This document shows, one piece after another, positions 11,053-21,318 of a stretch of DNA of 64,000 nucleotides. Below the pieces are notes generated by a model. That model ran no database searches. It saw only the letters and a program-made list of their open reading frames with translations, and had not been told where the DNA came from. Position numbers and translations under genes: made by a program. The DNA comes from Plenodomus lindquistii. Taxonomy: Eukaryota > Ascomycota > Dothideomycetes > Pleosporales > Leptosphaeriaceae. The stretch covers positions 930,001 through 994,000 of the forward strand of contig JANUWI010000016.1 of NCBI GenBank assembly GCA_025504975.1. The letters are read 5' to 3'. Within the stretch, counting starts at the first letter, position 1, and the number at the start of each line of letters is the position of its first letter.

Positions 11053-11530
11053 CTATCCGAGCCCCGCCTCTGCCAGCGCCGCAAAGAACTTCATCGAGTA
11101 AGCCGAATCTACAAACTCCAAAAACTTGGTAACCTTCTTTCCATCCTCTGTGAAATGCAACACCAGCGCGTATTCGTTTGCATACGGCCCAATGTCAGTT
11201 TCGGCTGTACTCGTCGCATGCATAATACACGTATGCGCGTTCGCATCATGCACTGCTGTGTGAACAGTCACCTAAGACGAGGTTAGTCGCCCGCAAATCT
11301 CGGAAACCAAGAGCAGCGTGTGTTACAGTGAAGTTCTTGAAACACGGCAGTATTTGAGTGAAGCGTTCGCGATATTCGCTGTTGCTCATGCTTGGTCGCC
11401 CCATGGACGCAGGAATGACTTGTTGTCTACAGTCTGGGGCTCGAAAGGCTAGGATCTTCTCCATGTCCCATGCGTTGTATGCATCAATGACGCCTTGGGC
11501 TGTTGCTTTTTGAGTGGCGAGGGTGGACAT
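11053..11530 (-). CDS. SnoaL/NTF2-like fold protein
   Basis: Two exons on the minus strand, 11327-11530 and 11053-11271, with a 55-bp intron; 140 residues from ATG 11528-11530. The layout fits a single NTF2-like cone fold: an early helix ending in YNAWD, then FRAPDCRQQVIPAS, then a block with HTAVHDANAHTCIMHA and a terminal strand with FTEDGKKVTKFLEFVDS. Such proteins act as cyclases, isomerases or dehydratases on small substrates, or have no known activity. A second NTF2-like gene lies head to head at 12158. An upstream in-frame ATG at 11620 would add 30 residues, but the shorter start fits the fold better. Confidence 0.78.
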
Positions 11531-12157
11531 CGTTAGATGTTTAGGTTGGATATGGTAGTCAGGAAAGGAATGGGTTGACAGTGCTACAGTGGTAGAATGC
11601 GTTGTCCTTGTATTTCTCATGCGTTGCGAGACCCTCGGAGGCTTACTGCACGCGCGTGTTCACGGATCACAACGAGCTGGCGAGAAGCGGGGTTGACGGA
11701 CGGGTGACATCGCATAGGTACTTACACACGCTACCATAGGTAAGCTCGGCGATGTACTTTCGCAAATAGTGTAATGCTCAAGACGGGGGGTTTCTAGAAC
11801 AAATACACCTGTTCTGTGGCTGTACGCACTACGCGCACGGAAATGGTGAGCAGGCAATTAGTGATAAGCAAATTGTCAGGTCTATTCATATGGGTCACTC
11901 GTCCTTGCTCAACAACACTAGAGTTCTGAAGGTCCCATAGGTATTTGTATCCATAAGATCATGAACCCAGTCTAGGTCTACAAGTCCAACTCACTGCTTC
12001 TTATACAGCATCAAGCTCTTGCGAGGACGCGCGGTCGCATCGCGGATGAAATCCGTCAGCTCTCAGGCATGTAAGTTCTAGTCTTACGCTGGTGCACTAT
12101 CTCATTGCGCTGACTAGAATAGAATGACAGGTCCAAGTGATGTAGACAGCAGAGCTA
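11531..12157. other. Divergent interval between two NTF2-fold genes
   Basis: The interval could serve as a shared promoter region for the genes at 11053-11530 and 12158-12711. No gene, repeat or RNA element is recognised in it. Confidence 0.45.
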
Positions 12158-12711
12158 ATGAAATCTCTCGAAAAGCAAAAACTGCACGAGAACCTTTTCA
12201 GTTGTTGCCGCGGTGTCGATCGATTCGACGCGGGTCTAATCAGATCAACCTATTGGCCAGATTCCACAGATGATCACGGCGTCTACGTTGGCCCTGGGCT
12301 GAAATGGGCGGAGACTGGCTTCGCTTGGAAAGACAAAGTCCTCAGTAACAACCACCGCGTATCCAATGTGCTCATCGAAATCAACGGCAACCAAGCGAAA
12401 CGTGAGAGGATGTTCATGAATATGGTGAATATGAAGGAGCCCGCGCTGTCTTGCTTTCTTGGTGGGCATTATCGAGACCTGTGTGAGAAGAGAAACGGGG
12501 AATTGAAGATCCTGAACCGATTGTGCATCTGGGATTGTTTCGAACACTACCCAACGATTGGTAGCTGGCAATTATGTGGCGTGCCTAGGACTTCCAGCTA
12601 CGGTCACTTTTACCCCAGGATCCTATCTACGGTGATTGGAATGAGAGTTGTCATAGCGCGTTCCCGCGCCAAGCAGATCAGTATGCTCCTGCGAGCAGTA
12701 GTGGGATCTAA
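12158..12711 (+). pseudogene. SnoaL_4-like protein with a single-base frameshift near the 3' end
   Basis: The frame starts at ATG 12158 directly after an in-frame stop. It carries the family signature RGVDRFDAGLIRSTYWPD followed by DDHGVY, and later LKILNRLCIWDC. Up to 12617 the protein is family-like. After the sequence CCCCAGG at about 12613-12619 family-like residues (DPIYGDW) continue in another frame and end at stop 12709-12711, while the uninterrupted frame runs on into unrelated Arg-rich sequence to 12715. Loss of one G from a GGG run explains this. It may be a real mutation or a homopolymer sequencing error. Members bind small substrates in an NTF2-like barrel; the function of this one is unknown. 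Confidence 0.7.
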
Positions 12712-12715
12712 GTGA

Positions 12716-13020
12716 TCCGCGAAGGTCAATTTGTCTATCAGGTCGATATGTGTTGCCCAAGTATGGGGACCGCCTAGAAAGTCCGAAATCATATTTGTAG
12801 TGACCTAGAATGTAGAAGAGCCGGGGAGCCGAAGAGCGCGCTTCTGGAACAACCGCACAAAATTGTTGTTCAAGGCTAAGCAGCTGCTACGATTTGTTTC
12901 ACTATGAAAGATTGAGTGGCAGCCAAAGGGAGTGCGACAGGGAAAGCCGCCCTTTCATCAGAGTACCAAGTCACGGTTTCACAAACTACTAGTATCCTCC
13001 AATAAAGGGGGCGGAATACA
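12716..13020. other. Gene-free interval
   Basis: No coding sequence, repeat or RNA gene is recognised here. Confidence 0.5.
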
Positions 13021-13325
13021 GTGTTACGAGCGTGTTAGGATAGAATATATATGAGGTACGGTATATCGTACTAAGCTCAACATTAACGTGTTTGTATATC
13101 GACCCCCGATATCATAATTATGTATGAGTACTAATAAACTTGATCATATACTAGATACCTATCCATAGTATAACAGCTAGGTAGTATATATCTGTTATCT
13201 TGTTATATAAGAGTAGATAAGGTAGCTAAAGTAAAGGCCTGCCTTGGTACTATATCCAGGACCCTTAGGGTGACTTCTCCCTGTTAGTCTCTAGATGTAG
13301 GGCTTCAGGCCACAACACATTAGAA
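13021..13325. mobile_element. TA-rich block, possible solo LTR or MITE relic
   Basis: The block begins TGTTACGAGCGTGTTAGGAT and ends in CCACAACA, giving the TG...CA ends of an LTR, and its interior is much more TA-rich than either flank. No target duplication could be matched at the two ends, so the boundaries and class are uncertain. Confidence 0.35.
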
Positions 13326-13924
13326 TTGAGGGCAGATCCTAGTTTCGGAAGCTGCTTTAGCCTCACTAGGTCTTGGAATGAGCAATGTCATGCACTTGGG
13401 GCCAAACACATTCTCTGGAAGACCGGTTCAAGAGTCCATGTGTATCCCTCTGGCGGCAATATTACGTTTACATCTTCTTTAGCAAGTTCCGTCTTGATTA
13501 CCAACGTTTAGACTTGAGGATGTGAAATGTATGAAGCTCTACTATTCACCCCAATGTTCCCGATCTAGACGGCCTCAGCCCCCAATAACGTGCGGCAACG
13601 TTGACCAAATTCACTATCTTTCACACAAACTTGAAACATTTGCAGCAAACGTCTCTTTTCAGGATGATACTTCACCTCCGAATCTGAAACTACACAGTCA
13701 TAGTGTAGTAAATTTCACTGAACTTCCGAAACTTGACTTCACAATGCGCAAACAAAGCAAATACTTTTCAAGTAAATTATTTAGATTCGTTCCCTCAGTC
13801 ACTTATCAATCACTCACCAATTAATTCAACAATAACTCCAATAACCGCTCAGTCCATTTAAAGACTTCCTTACCAAGCACAAAATTCCAACGCGTCACAC
13901 CAAGTCCATCTCCACAATCTAACC
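13326..13924. other. Promoter-side interval of the phosphatase gene
   Basis: No gene is recognised. Short open frames here lack codon bias. The last 100 bases are C/A/T-rich, as is common for fungal core promoters. Confidence 0.45.
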
Positions 13925-14911
13925 ATGGCAGCCCACGATACCACACCCCTCTCCACATCCCCCTTCTTCCCAATCCCCAACATCAACAACCTGCGCGATG
14001 CCGCCGTCTCCCTATCTACCCCCAACGGTCCCCTACGCCAACGTCTCCTCTTCCGTTCCGCAGAAGTCAGCAAACTAGACCGCTCAGGCTGGAACACCGT
14101 GCACGACCTCGGCGTCGCCCACGTCTTCGATTTGCGGTCCGCGCCCGAAGTCGAAAAAGATGGCTTAAGCGTCGTAGACCCATCCATACAACCCACCTGG
14201 CTGCGCGCCATGCAAGACGCCGGCATCCAACGCACCTGGGCATCCGTCTTCAAAGAAACAGACTACTCCCCCGAAGGCATCGCCGAGCGCTACCAGAAAT
14301 ACATGCAAAACAGCGTCGAGGGCTTCGTCGCCGCGTACCGTGGGATCCTCGCCAGCGGCGGAGAGGCATACTGTGCTATCTTCATGTACCTCGCGTCTCT
14401 ACCATCTGCAGCATGCACGGGCGAGCAGGAGAAACTCGGTGCCCTGGTTCATTGCAGTGCAGGTAAAGACCGCACTGGTGTATTTTTCGGCATCTTGTTT
14501 GACTTCCTCGGCGTCGAGCGCGGCGCCATCTCTGCCGAGTACCATCTTACGGAGTTTGGACTCGCTGCTGTCCGTGAGGAAGTTGTCGCGCGTCTCCTGC
14601 TCTCCCCTGGGTTTCAGAAGTATATGTTCGCTCTCTCGTCGGGACGTGAGCTCAGCGAGCAGGAACTCGCGGACGTGCTGCAGAATCGGGATGGGGCGGA
14701 GACGATACAGACGCGGGAGTTTTCGCGCGAGGTGAGGGAGATGGGTAGGCAGGCTGCGCTGCGGATGGTGGGGGCGAGGGAGGAGACGATGCTCGCTATG
14801 TTGGATATGCTGGATCGTGAGTTTGGCGGCGCGGAGGGGTATATGAGGGAGTATTGTGGTTTGGGGGATGGGGAGTTGGAGGCGCTGAGGAGGGTGTTGG
14901 TTCTGGGGTAG
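13925..14911 (+). CDS. Tyrosine/serine protein phosphatase-like protein (Y_phosphatase3 family)
   Basis: A single exon of 328 residues. The N-terminal part has the family's NLRDAA and LFRSAEVSKL motifs and VFDLRSAPEVEKDG, and the active-site loop HCSAGKDRTG places the catalytic Cys at about residue 177 with the Arg six residues later (CX5R). These enzymes remove phosphate from tyrosine, and some members act on phosphoinositides. The ATG lies in a favourable ACCATGG context. The final third is rich in Glu, Arg and Leu and probably helical. The substrate cannot be told from sequence. Confidence 0.9.
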   Translation: MAAHDTTPLSTSPFFPIPNINNLRDAAVSLSTPNGPLRQRLLFRSAEVSKLDRSGWNTVHDLGVAHVFDLRSAPEVEKDGLSVVDPSIQPTWLRAMQDAGIQRTWASVFKETDYSPEGIAERYQKYMQNSVEGFVAAYRGILASGGEAYCAIFMYLASLPSAACTGEQEKLGALVHCSAGKDRTGVFFGILFDFLGVERGAISAEYHLTEFGLAAVREEVVARLLLSPGFQKYMFALSSGRELSEQELADVLQNRDGAETIQTREFSREVREMGRQAALRMVGAREETMLAMLDMLDREFGGAEGYMREYCGLGDGELEALRRVLVLG

Positions 14912-17581
14912 AGATCGTTAGAGGACCGGTGATATCCCTATCCGCCTCAAATATGGCATGCTTTGAACTTGCAAACGATATGGCGTTTACTGTTGTCTCT
15001 GTTTCTCATGCATCTCCGTTTCCCTAATTTTTCCTACTAAACAGTGTTATACTGTGACGAGTTTGTTTTGTTTTGTTTGTTCAATCGTTCATTTTGTCAC
15101 TCCCTTGTGATTCGTTGCCTTTCATGTAACCTGCATGTATCGTTCAGAGGAATTTGAGCGCGTCGTTTTTGGAGCGACAGTAACGAATTTGGAGGCATGA
15201 CTAGCGGGGGAGAAGGCGGTCTTGTAGATGGCGATTTCTGCTAAACCGTCTCGCTCTTGATTTGCAGTGTCGAGGGAGAGAAACTGATATGCGTTACATC
15301 AATAGCAGGGACTTATGGTGTACTGCGCGCTCAATATGGGATTGAGTGTCCTTATTAGGTTTGGCGTGTACGTCATGAAGCTATGCCGGTAGGTCAGCGT
15401 TGCGAAGCACTGTTCGACACAAACAACAGTTTGTAGCGGATAGCAGTTCTTAGCGGACAGCAATCCTTCAGTGTCGAAGAAGGTAGGCGTTTGTATGTAG
15501 TCCTAAAATATACATGTCCTACTATCACGTTACGGTACACAGATGTGAAAAGAAGCCTACACGTTAACAAAAGGCATTTACGTCTTAGTTCCTATATGGA
15601 CAGCCTAAGGCTCCGCGGAATGTCAGCATGTTTGCTTTTCTTCGCTTGACACTCCGAAAAAAACTCTTCCCTAGAAAGAAGCCTCATACGTAGTAGGCAT
15701 GCAGGGCGCTCTGGAAATAGCCTCACCGGCTTCGTTGCTGCAACATGGGCATGATGTTTCTCATCGTCGTACATTCACATGCTGAGCGTAGGGTAAAGAC
15801 AGCATGTCACTAATTAGCGCACATCCGCTACGGATGGAGAGCCGTAATCTAGTGCTGACGCTATCACGAGAATTGTGAGCGTCCTTGTGACTGGCAAACG
15901 TTCGGAGGTTGGTGCGACCCAGTAAGATACAGATGCGTGGTGTTGCGCAACAGTGCGGAGTGCAGTGGCGGTCTGCGGTGTAAGGTGAAGTGCAGGTGCT
16001 GCGTAACATGGCATTGGCGAATCAACATGGAGGGGATTGAAATATGTATGGTGGGTTATTGGTTACGTTACTTCAGGGCGGAGCCTTGTGCGCATCGCTA
16101 ACCGGCGATGTCCGCATGTTGGTGATGTGTATGTGCGCTTAATTCCACATATATGTAATATTTTGAGATGATATCAACGAGTGAAAATTGTGAAAAAGAC
16201 ATTTGTTCAAACCAGGACTGAAGAGGAAAAGAGAATGTCACCTCGTACCTGAAGCTCATGCATTGCAGCCCAGCAGCGCAAGGGTTGACGTTTTGCTGGC
16301 TTGTGGCCACTAGCCGCCTCAGAGTCCGTACGTCTAGCATGTAGACTAGTCGTGCAAACAAGCTACACGGTCACAAGGGCAACATGACTCTTGAAAACAA
16401 GGCAAAGACGGCTTAACTAGTGTGTGCCGCATATGTTGTGTTTAAGAACTGGAGGGGATCCGATTTCGCAAGATGCAGCCAGCCAGGACTACCGGATCGT
16501 CGGCGAGGCTAAACCCTGAACGACTTGGAGAATCAAAAATGGACCTCATTCCTTGTCGATTGCATATATTCGTCACCAATCCTGGCAAGATGATGCGAAC
16601 TGTGTGAAGATCGAGTGTCGCTGACAATTCTTGCAGTAGTTTCCGCGGAAGGCACGGAAAGGACGGGTTGACTGCTCGTGCACACGGACTGGAATGACTG
16701 AAGATTTGCAGCCTCATTTCGAAACTTTGAACCGCCACAATTGCTTGACGTTGCAAAACCTGCCTGGAGACCTTGTCCGAAAGGCTGAAATCGTTTACTA
16801 ATCTTTGCTCCTTTTGCTCCTTGTACCCAATACGCCTTGTCGTCACAAATTGCCTCGGACAACGCAGGGCGGCCAGCTGCCGAGTGATGCACAGAGTTTG
16901 ACTGCTCACCGGCGTACACAGTACAGCCTGGCGCGTCTAGACGTAGTGGCTTGCGTGTTATTCGTGCACGTTGTACACGCGGATTGGACAGAGTCGTGTA
17001 CAGCCCTTCACGACTAGTGCAGCACGCGGCTCACGGGCCCAGTCTGGGGCGCTGCATCTTGCATCTTCCTTGCATTCCCCGCAGTTTCCGTCCTGTCGGT
17101 GTCGAGGCATTCGCAATGCTGCCGTTAGCGATATTAGACCCCTCCTCGACGCATCAATGCTTCTGCAGTCTGACAGCTTGCCTCTGCTGTGGCATTCTTC
17201 GCTTTGGTCTTTGTTTGACGGCGCACCTCCGACGTCGCGATTCTGAGGGTCGGTTTGGCGCCACGCGCACTGCGATGCCGGGATTTGGTGTTGAGATGGG
17301 CGTCTCGTGATGGCCAGAGGTTCTAGACATTGGATACCCTTCACCCAGGCTAGAGTGGCCCGATCGCTTAGCACATCGACGACTCCACTTTCTTCCATCT
17401 CCGCCGCGCGCCATTCCCGCAGCACTCCTAACTTCCGATTAAATCAATCCTCTTCCATTACCAAGTACCTGTCGTTGCACGTTGCCAGAGCGCCGGAATC
17501 GACACTGCATGCGAGTATGCTGGATTGTCTACGCGCCACCATTTCTCGAAGTCGACACATGACACTAGGTAACGGCGGATA
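14912..17581. other. Gene-poor interval of 2.7 kb
   Basis: The interval follows the phosphatase 3' end and precedes the Ser/Pro-rich protein at 17582. It contains only short overlapping frames on both strands without family resemblance or conserved motifs. No repeat, tRNA or transposon end was recognised. The stretch 16.9-17.58 kb is GC-richer and may hold the 5' leader of the next gene. Confidence 0.45.
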
Positions 17582-19027
17582 ATGCAACCGAGCAACGACA
17601 ACGCAACGCCAACAGCTGGATCTGGCCGCTTTCCTCTGTTCACACCAAGATCGCCAGAGGGCGTCTTGAGGTTTGAAGTACTCCCACCACCCGACATGGG
17701 TCTTACGTTCCTTCCCCGGCCGCCTCCGGCCCGGCCTGGAAAGCGCAGTCGCCCAGCAGCAGACATTGACGGTGAACATTCTTGCTTGCAGAAGAAGAAA
17801 CGAAGGCTCCGACTATTTCTCATCACCTCACGACTATCACCACAGTACTCTCATCCCGCTACCAACATTGTGGACCGGGGTAGCTCCAAGATCGCAGTAT
17901 GGGCCAAGCAGAAAGCACTGGGGCGAAACCTCATCCGCAAAGCCGCCATCTTGAACCGTGTGCGTCGTCAGACCATGGCAGCAAGCACCAGAGGCAGTGA
18001 CTATGATCAATCCCCAGTCGAGCAAGAGAAGGAACTGCAGCAGTTTCAGATGGCGAAACTGGAATTCGATCACGGTGCAATCGACACCTATACTCGGCCT
18101 GTTCACTCCACCACACACTCCGTACCCCCCATCGCGGCTGTCAGGACTGGTGATCATTTCGTCGTCTCTGGATCTCCATCTACCTCTCCGTCACCCTCGC
18201 GGAGTCCCTCACCTTCCTCATCCTCGTCACCACCCCTAAGAGCCACACAAGAGGAGACTGCATCGACTTCCAGCTATCGCTCACCCAACGAAGCATACGC
18301 AAACTCTCTGCCTGAAGCGCAGATACCACGTCGAGACTACTCCCCGCTCCCGCCGTCACCGCTTGGTCTGTCAAACTACGACGCCTTTGATCTGGAAGGG
18401 GGACTCGGTCGATACAATCGCTTCGACGATGACGACGACGACGGAGAGATCCTCGTTCCCTACGATGACGACGATGACGACGAGGTCCCATTCTCTCCAT
18501 CCGCAGTAACAACGACGTCTGCCACAACTGCAGCGACGAGCACGAATCACGCTTTGCGGACACCGCCACCCCTATACGAAGACTTTCATCTTCTCGACTC
18601 AAATGAGGCGACCTTTGCAGGGTCTCGGAAGAGTGAAGAAAAAGTGGACGTGAGATGGCTGAGCAAGAATAAATATCCTCAAGCACAGCAGGCGGGTGTA
18701 CCGCAGTCGCCCAACTTCCGCCCCTCGATTCCTGCACCGATACACAGCCCATCCATATCGCCAAACTTTACACCAAGATCGCCAAACATCTCACCATCTA
18801 CCACATCAATCTCACCAAATTTCACCCCTGCGTCACCAAACTTTCCACTATCCACCGCATCAACGTCCCCAAATTTTATACCAATCTCGCCAAACTTCAC
18901 CCCAGCACCACTATCCACATCCACACCACCGCCCCCCACCTTTCCACACAACACTGCATCTCCATTGCCACCAAACCCCACTGCTTCAAGCACCCGGACA
19001 TCTACCCCGTCGTTGGACACTTGTTGA
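17582..19027 (+). CDS. Conserved fungal protein with basic core and Ser/Pro low-complexity tail
   Basis: A single exon of 481 residues. A basic segment at about residues 62-125 (KKKRRLRLFLITSRLSPQYS, then ATNIVDRGSSKIAVWAKQKA and a further Arg-rich stretch) looks like the conserved core; similar blocks occur in hypothetical proteins of related fungi (from memory, unverified). The rest is low complexity: Ser/Pro/Thr runs, two Asp-rich patches near 280-303, and a C-terminal array of SPNFTP/SPNIS-type repeats at about 376-450. A nuclear, possibly nucleic-acid-contacting role is suggested by the basic block, but no domain is known. Confidence 0.72.
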   Translation: MQPSNDNATPTAGSGRFPLFTPRSPEGVLRFEVLPPPDMGLTFLPRPPPARPGKRSRPAADIDGEHSCLQKKKRRLRLFLITSRLSPQYSHPATNIVDRGSSKIAVWAKQKALGRNLIRKAAILNRVRRQTMAASTRGSDYDQSPVEQEKELQQFQMAKLEFDHGAIDTYTRPVHSTTHSVPPIAAVRTGDHFVVSGSPSTSPSPSRSPSPSSSSSPPLRATQEETASTSSYRSPNEAYANSLPEAQIPRRDYSPLPPSPLGLSNYDAFDLEGGLGRYNRFDDDDDDGEILVPYDDDDDDEVPFSPSAVTTTSATTAATSTNHALRTPPPLYEDFHLLDSNEATFAGSRKSEEKVDVRWLSKNKYPQAQQAGVPQSPNFRPSIPAPIHSPSISPNFTPRSPNISPSTTSISPNFTPASPNFPLSTASTSPNFIPISPNFTPAPLSTSTPPPPTFPHNTASPLPPNPTASSTRTSTPSLDTC

Positions 19028-19327
19028 AACAAGTGGGGTGGGAGGGGTGATTGTCTTGTTGTTGCCAATTAGAAAGAAAGTTTTGTTGAAGGGGAGGGGG
19101 GGGGAGGGGGGATCGTGTGTGTATGTATGTATATGTTGTTGTGTGGGGTGTTGATATTGACATGTTTACCATACTTTACCTTACCATACCCATAGCATAG
19201 CAATCGGTGTTAGGTAGTGTTACGTGGGTTAAATCAAATGGGAAGAGGGGAAACGGGGAAAAGCAAAAAGGTGATTTTGACGAGCCTGGCTTGGCGTACA
19301 CGTGATGGTCTTATCATTGGTATTGGG

Positions 19328-19329
<2 letters not shown>

Positions 19330-19360
<31 letters not shown>
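19330..19360. repeat. TA dinucleotide repeat
   Basis: A TA microsatellite with one TG interruption, in the convergent interval between two genes. Confidence 0.9.
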
Positions 19361-19361
<1 letters not shown>

Positions 19362-19543
19362 AACTCGTTTTGCTTGTATGGTATGTACGTACGAGAGGGG
19401 AAGTGGTAGCGCATTTGCGGTGTGGTGTAGTGTAATGTAGTATTGTAGCGTTTTATCTTCTTTTGTATAACCCCTATGTAGTTGTGGACATGGGGTTTGG
19501 AATTGGGATTGATAAAAGTCAGGAAGACTTTTTTATGAATTCA

Positions 19544-19559
19544 AACACACACACACACA

Positions 19560-19638
<79 letters not shown>
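19544..19638 (+). repeat. Compound (CA)n(CT)n microsatellite
   Basis: About nine CA units pass directly into about 38 uninterrupted CT units. It lies in the 3' intergenic space between the genes ending at 19027 and 19706. A tract this long and pure is likely to vary in length between isolates. Confidence 0.97.
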
Positions 19639-19643
<5 letters not shown>

Positions 19644-19705
19644 ATCCACACATCCCATTCCCCTCGCTTTAACCCATTCCGTCAACTCCTTCCACAAGTT
19701 GTGGA

Positions 19706-20381
19706 TTACGATACGTGTAGTTTCCCCGCCCGATCAAGCGCAATATCGCACATGGCGCGTATACCCTCTTGTCTCTCGGCTTGGATATCTCCTCTATCGA
19801 TTCTCTCGCGCATATTTTGCATGATTGTGGAGCGAGGGCGGGCATTTACGAAGACGCTGTTTGAGATTGTTAGCATGTGTGAAACTAGATGCAGCACGGC
19901 ACGGCATAGGGACATATGAGAAATGGGCAGAGAAAGAAAGGGTGAGGACCTACACATATCTTAATCCTGGAAATACATGCTCATACTCCCTATTCAAAGC
20001 CGCTAACCTCCTCGCCTCCTCTTCCCCTTCCCCTTGCCCTTGCCCTTCCCCTTGCCCTTGCCCCCCTGCACTTTGCAACTGCGCCTGCTCCTGGCGACTT
20101 AATTCGCTCTCCACCCTCTTCTCCCCCAGCCGCGGATGCGACCCCAAAATCGCGTCTAAATCGCGTATCTTTTCTTCATGACTGGATGCAGCGAGGGTGC
20201 TGAGTTGGGCGCGCACGGCGGCGATTAAGGATGCGTAGGTGGGGTATGTTGTTGAGCGGAGGAGGGGGAGGATGAGGGATTGCAGGGTGGGTGAGGGTTC
20301 GAAGAGAGTGTCTAGGGTTTGGATTTGGGTTTCGGGGGGCGCGTGGGTGAGGGTTGCCGGGGGTGGGAGGGAGGGGGGCAT
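19706..20381 (-). CDS. OHCU decarboxylase (urate catabolism)
   Basis: Two exons, 19954-20381 and 19706-19856, with a 97-bp intron; 192 residues from ATG 20379-20381. The family signatures are present: HPRLGEK, then LNREYEHVFPGLRYV across the splice, then FVNARPRSTIMQNMRERI. The enzyme decarboxylates 2-oxo-4-hydroxy-4-carboxy-5-ureidoimidazoline to S-allantoin, the last step of uricolysis, probably in peroxisomes. A Gly/Gln/Glu low-complexity insert (GQGQGEGQGQGEGEEE) interrupts the helical bundle just before the LNREY motif. An upstream in-frame ATG at 20462 would add 27 Thr-rich residues and seems less likely. Confidence 0.88.
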
Positions 20382-21238
20382 GGTGGGGTTGGTGGAGGTT
20401 GTGCAGGATAGGGTATTCGGAATTGTTGGAAGGGTGGTTCTGTGTGTTGTGTGGTGATGCAAGTGTAAATGTTCTTGTAGCGTGGGCTGTATACCTACTG
20501 TATGTACGGTGGTAAGCTAGAATCGGCCGCTACCGACCGTTAAGCGAGAACGGAAGTCGGGTCCTGGGTGCAGCTACGTAGGGCTACGAGGGACTACGGG
20601 GTCTAGATGGGTAGAGGTGCGTGGTTTTGATGCATGCTGCAAGGGCAAGGAGAGGGTTGCATGGGTGTGTATCGATAGAGGTGGGGGGTAGAGTGCAATA
20701 TCTACACAGTATGTTCAGGCATGATTATGCCATGTGGCCCGCCGTCAAATTACAGCAGAGATGAACAAGGCCTCTGCAAGTTACAACGCAGTACATGACG
20801 CGTGCATGTGATTGTTGGTGTTGAACGGCACAATCAGGGATACTTTGAGACGGACGATTGATGCAGCTGGCTGATTGGACGGGTTGGTGAAGGGTCTCTC
20901 CGTCATCTGAAACACACGAGTGACGGTTGACCACACTCTGTCCGACGCGCACACTCGCTGCCCCCTTTCCCCGCCCAAGTGCTTTCTGTAGAGTCTTTCT
21001 CGATCAGTGCATCCAAACTTTGTTGCTGCTGCACATGTAACTGTACCGTCCATGTACCGTCCAGTCCAGTCCAAGGCGACGACGAATGGCCAGGGCGCAC
21101 ATGCCACGAGGCCCTGCTCTTAGCACGACATCCCTGACCCCTAGCTGGCTCCAGTGGCAGCATTGACCCTGCGCTGCCCTCCGGCGCGCGACACGCTGCA
21201 AGCAAACGACGACGGCTCTTGTTCATCCTCACGCTGCT
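20382..21238. other. Divergent promoter interval
   Basis: Lies between the OHCU decarboxylase and the ADF-H gene, which read away from each other. Apart from G-rich stretches near 20.4 kb, no gene or RNA element is recognised. Confidence 0.45.
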
Positions 21239-21283
21239 GTGTGTGTGTGTGAGTGTGTGTCTGTGTCTGTGTGTGTGTGTGCC
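21239..21283 (+). repeat. GT-rich microsatellite in the 5' leader of the ADF-H gene
   Basis: Interrupted GT repeats end about 35 bp before the ATG at 21319, so the tract is probably transcribed as a UG repeat in the mRNA leader. Confidence 0.85.
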
Positions 21284-21318
21284 AGCGCCAGCGCCAGTGG
21301 CCGTGACGAGGGAGGACC

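Noticed and set aside
12000..12140. A possible upstream exon for the SnoaL_4-like gene ending near 12072
   Set aside because: Its frame does not join the gene, and a stop codon lies directly before the ATG at 12158.
18180..18764. Long antisense frame opposite the Ser/Pro-rich gene
   Set aside because: It results from the low-complexity composition of the real gene on the plus strand.
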